Below, piece after piece: positions 62,590 to 64,000 of a DNA stretch of 64,000 bases; position 1 is the first letter of the stretch, and every line of letters starts with the position of its first letter. The notes under the pieces are model-generated. The model did not search any database and had not been told where the DNA came from. It was given only the letters and a program-made list of their open reading frames with translations. This stretch comes from Oscillospiraceae bacterium (GTDB lineage: Bacteria; Bacillota; Clostridia; Oscillospirales; Ruminococcaceae). The stretch is from assembly GCA_028692035.1 (NCBI GenBank), contig JAQUYD010000001.1, positions 124,001-188,000 on the forward strand, in the 5' to 3' direction. A program made the position numbers and the translations under genes.

Positions 62590-63171
62590 ATGAAGTATAT
62601 CAGCCAACTGGATTACGAAGGCACCCCTTATCCCACCGATGTCAAAAACCCGGACAGCCCGATGCGCGATGGCAGCATCAAAATGGCCGGCTGCGGGCTG
62701 TGCAGCTTATGCATGGTCGTTGACCGGTTGACCTGTGAGTCCCTGCCGTTGCTGGACTGCCGGGATCTTGCGATCGAGCACAAGGCAAATCTGGACCCCG
62801 GAACCGATTTGAAGGTTCTCAGTCCTGTTATCGCCCAAAAATACGGCTTGCAATACGAGTGCACGGATGATACCAAAGCCATGGTCCGCTGGGTGCAAAA
62901 TGGCGGATGCGCCATCGCCAACGTTGGCGGCGACCGGGACGAAGGGAAATACATCGGCGTCTTTTCCCATGGCGGCCATTACATAACGGTCATCAGCGCG
63001 GACGAAAAGGAGCTTTGCATCCTCGACCCCTCCCTGAAGGAAGGGAAATTTGACGAAACGGGTCGCCAGGGCAAGGTCCGGGTAGTAGGTAACTTTGCCT
63101 ACTGCGCTCCCGAAGTCCTGGCGCAGGATACGGATAACCGTTCCCCTGGATATTACCTGTTTGCCCGCTGA
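62590..63171 (+). CDS. C39-like cysteine peptidase family protein
   Basis: A 193-aa peptidase C39-like (papain-fold) protein. The catalytic Cys is probably Cys35 in MAGCGLCSLCM, with His130 in SHGGHYITVI and Asp146 in LDPS completing the triad. There is no signal peptide, no ABC domain and no bacteriocin gene nearby, so it is not a classical bacteriocin exporter. AGAGGA lies upstream of the ATG at 62590. The target is unknown. A strong terminator follows. Confidence 0.75.
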   Translation: MKYISQLDYEGTPYPTDVKNPDSPMRDGSIKMAGCGLCSLCMVVDRLTCESLPLLDCRDLAIEHKANLDPGTDLKVLSPVIAQKYGLQYECTDDTKAMVRWVQNGGCAIANVGGDRDEGKYIGVFSHGGHYITVISADEKELCILDPSLKEGKFDETGRQGKVRVVGNFAYCAPEVLAQDTDNRSPGYYLFAR

Positions 63172-63220
63172 TTCACAAATCGCTGCATTTATGATCCCGT
63201 ATACCATACAGTAAACATCC

Positions 63221-63256
63221 AAAAAGCGGACTGTGTTCACACACAGTCCGCTTTTT
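63221..63256. terminator. Bidirectional terminator between the C39-like gene and acetolactate synthase
   Basis: A 16-bp stem (63221-63236 with 63241-63256), loop TCAC, with A5/T5 ends. Confidence 0.9.
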
Positions 63257-63309
63257 ATTTCTTGACAACGCATCCGGCTCTTCGGCCAGAAGCACTATAA
63301 AAGCTGCTT

Positions 63310-64000
63310 TTATAAAATATTATACAGCTCTTTTAAGTATTGGGTCAATTTCAGGTTTTCGCCATAGTCCACCGCGCAATCCACAATACTCGGCACCTTT
63401 TGTGCAAACGCGTCCTCCAGCGTGGGGATCAGATCCTCTCCTTTCTCAATGCGGTATCCCTTGGCCCCAAAGCTTTCCGCAAACTTGACAAAATCCGGAT
63501 TTGTAAAATCCACGTAGCAGCTTTTTCCATATTGATCCATCTGCTTCCATTTAATCAAGCCATAGCTGTTGTCGTGGAAAATCAGGGTCACAAACGGATT
63601 TCCAAGCCGCATGGCGGTCTCCATCTCCTGGCAGTTCATCAAAAATCCGCCGTCTCCAGTGATCGCCAGCACCCGCTTATCCGGATTGATCAGCTTCGCC
63701 GCAATGGCCCCCGGCAAAGCAAAGCCCATACTGGCAAATCCATTAGAGATCAGGCAGGTATTGGGTTTGTAGCAGTGATACTGGCGGGCAATCCACATTT
63801 TATGGGCGCCTACGTCGGACAAAAGGATATCGTCCGGTGAAAGGACCTTCCGCACGTCGCTGAGGATCTTTTGCGGCCGCATGGGAAAGCTCTGGTCTTC
63901 CTCGTAAGCTGCGTATTCCTTTTCCATTTTCTGCTTGATCTGCCGGGCATAGGATGATTCAAAAGGCCGTTCCATCTGGCTTAGGATGCTGCGCAGCGAA
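63310..64000 (-). CDS. Acetolactate synthase, catabolic type (C-terminal part)
   Basis: The last 229 codons of a thiamine-diphosphate enzyme; the 5' part lies beyond position 64000. Visible: LLSDVGAHKMWIARQYHCYKP, ISNGFASMGFALPGAIAAKL and the TPP-binding ITGDGGFLMNCQEMETAMRL with Mg-binding Asp. The ending (DCAVDYGENLKLTQYLKEL) resembles catabolic AlsS-type enzymes more than biosynthetic IlvB. It would convert two pyruvates to acetolactate. No alsD or ilvN is in view. Confidence 0.85.
   Translation of the reverse strand, partial: SLRSILSQMERPFESSYARQIKQKMEKEYAAYEEDQSFPMRPQKILSDVRKVLSPDDILLSDVGAHKMWIARQYHCYKPNTCLISNGFASMGFALPGAIAAKLINPDKRVLAITGDGGFLMNCQEMETAMRLGNPFVTLIFHDNSYGLIKWKQMDQYGKSCYVDFTNPDFVKFAESFGAKGYRIEKGEDLIPTLEDAFAQKVPSIVDCAVDYGENLKLTQYLKELYNIL

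Overview
The window looks like chromosomal DNA from a spore-forming, low-to-mid G+C anaerobic Firmicute, most likely class Clostridia (Oscillospiraceae/Ruminococcaceae-like; this is inferred from gene content, with no rRNA in the window). Evidence: a PolC-type replicative polymerase, AddAB instead of RecBCD, sporulation genes (spoIIGA, sigE, sigG, yabP, yabQ, a spoVB-like gene, a gerA-type germinant receptor operon, ylmC), HrcA/CIRCE control of groESL, strong AGGAGG-type ribosome binding sites and frequent TTG/GTG starts. I see no tRNA, rRNA, IS element, prophage or CRISPR array.

Layout. 1-4.1 kb: addA (cut by the window edge) and addB. 4.3-7.1 kb: a cytidylate-kinase-like gene and a two-component system. 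7.3-9.9 kb: a three-gene NMT1-type ABC importer. 10.2-11.2 kb: a D-2-hydroxyacid dehydrogenase. 11.3-24.0 kb: one long minus-strand housekeeping block in translation, lipid and isoprenoid synthesis and replication (rpsB-tsf, pyrH-frr, uppS-cdsA-dxr-rseP-ispG-polC). 24.2-25.7 kb: ylmC diverging from sigG, then a 39-residue Gln/Asn-rich peptide gene. 25.8-30.3 kb: amidohydrolase, RadC-like, pseudouridine synthase and D,D-carboxypeptidase. 30.6-33.6 kb: asnS and a MocR-type aminotransferase. 33.7-36.1 kb: ECF sigma/anti-sigma/membrane protein triad and nrdR. 36.3-40.8 kb: flavin reductase, lipoprotein M3-type peptidase, hpf and a THUMP methyltransferase. 40.8-44.6 kb: lone fumarase alpha subunit, second amidohydrolase, yabR-divIC-yabQ-yabP. 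44.7-48.7 kb: leuA facing a split chromate transporter, nth and an orphan PTS EIIA. 48.9-54.2 kb: sigE-spoIIGA, rqcP, hup, mazG and a spoVB-like flippase. 54.5-56.5 kb: groEL-groES with CIRCE. 56.6-61.5 kb: gerC-gerB-gerA facing a DUF421/DUF4363 pair. 61.5-64.0 kb: polysaccharide deacetylase, C39-like peptidase and the C-terminal part of acetolactate synthase.

How it works together. Several promoters fit the sporulation cascade. spoIIGA-sigE has a TTGACA/TATACT pair with the unusual 22-bp spacing known from the Spo0A-activated spoIIG promoter, plus a 0A-box-like TTTGTCAAA over the -35. The yabP operon has a SigE-type promoter. SigG-type promoters (GTATR, 17-18 bp, CATNNTA-like) precede sigG itself, the Gln/Asn-rich peptide and the DUF421/DUF4363 pair. 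The most interesting unknowns are the SigG-linked Gln/Asn-rich peptide, the DUF421/DUF4363 pair beside gerA, a 221-nt overlap of the spoIIGA frame with sigE, and a promoter-terminator leader (or small RNA) upstream of the spoVB-like gene.

All functional calls come from reading motifs and family resemblance. No database search was run.
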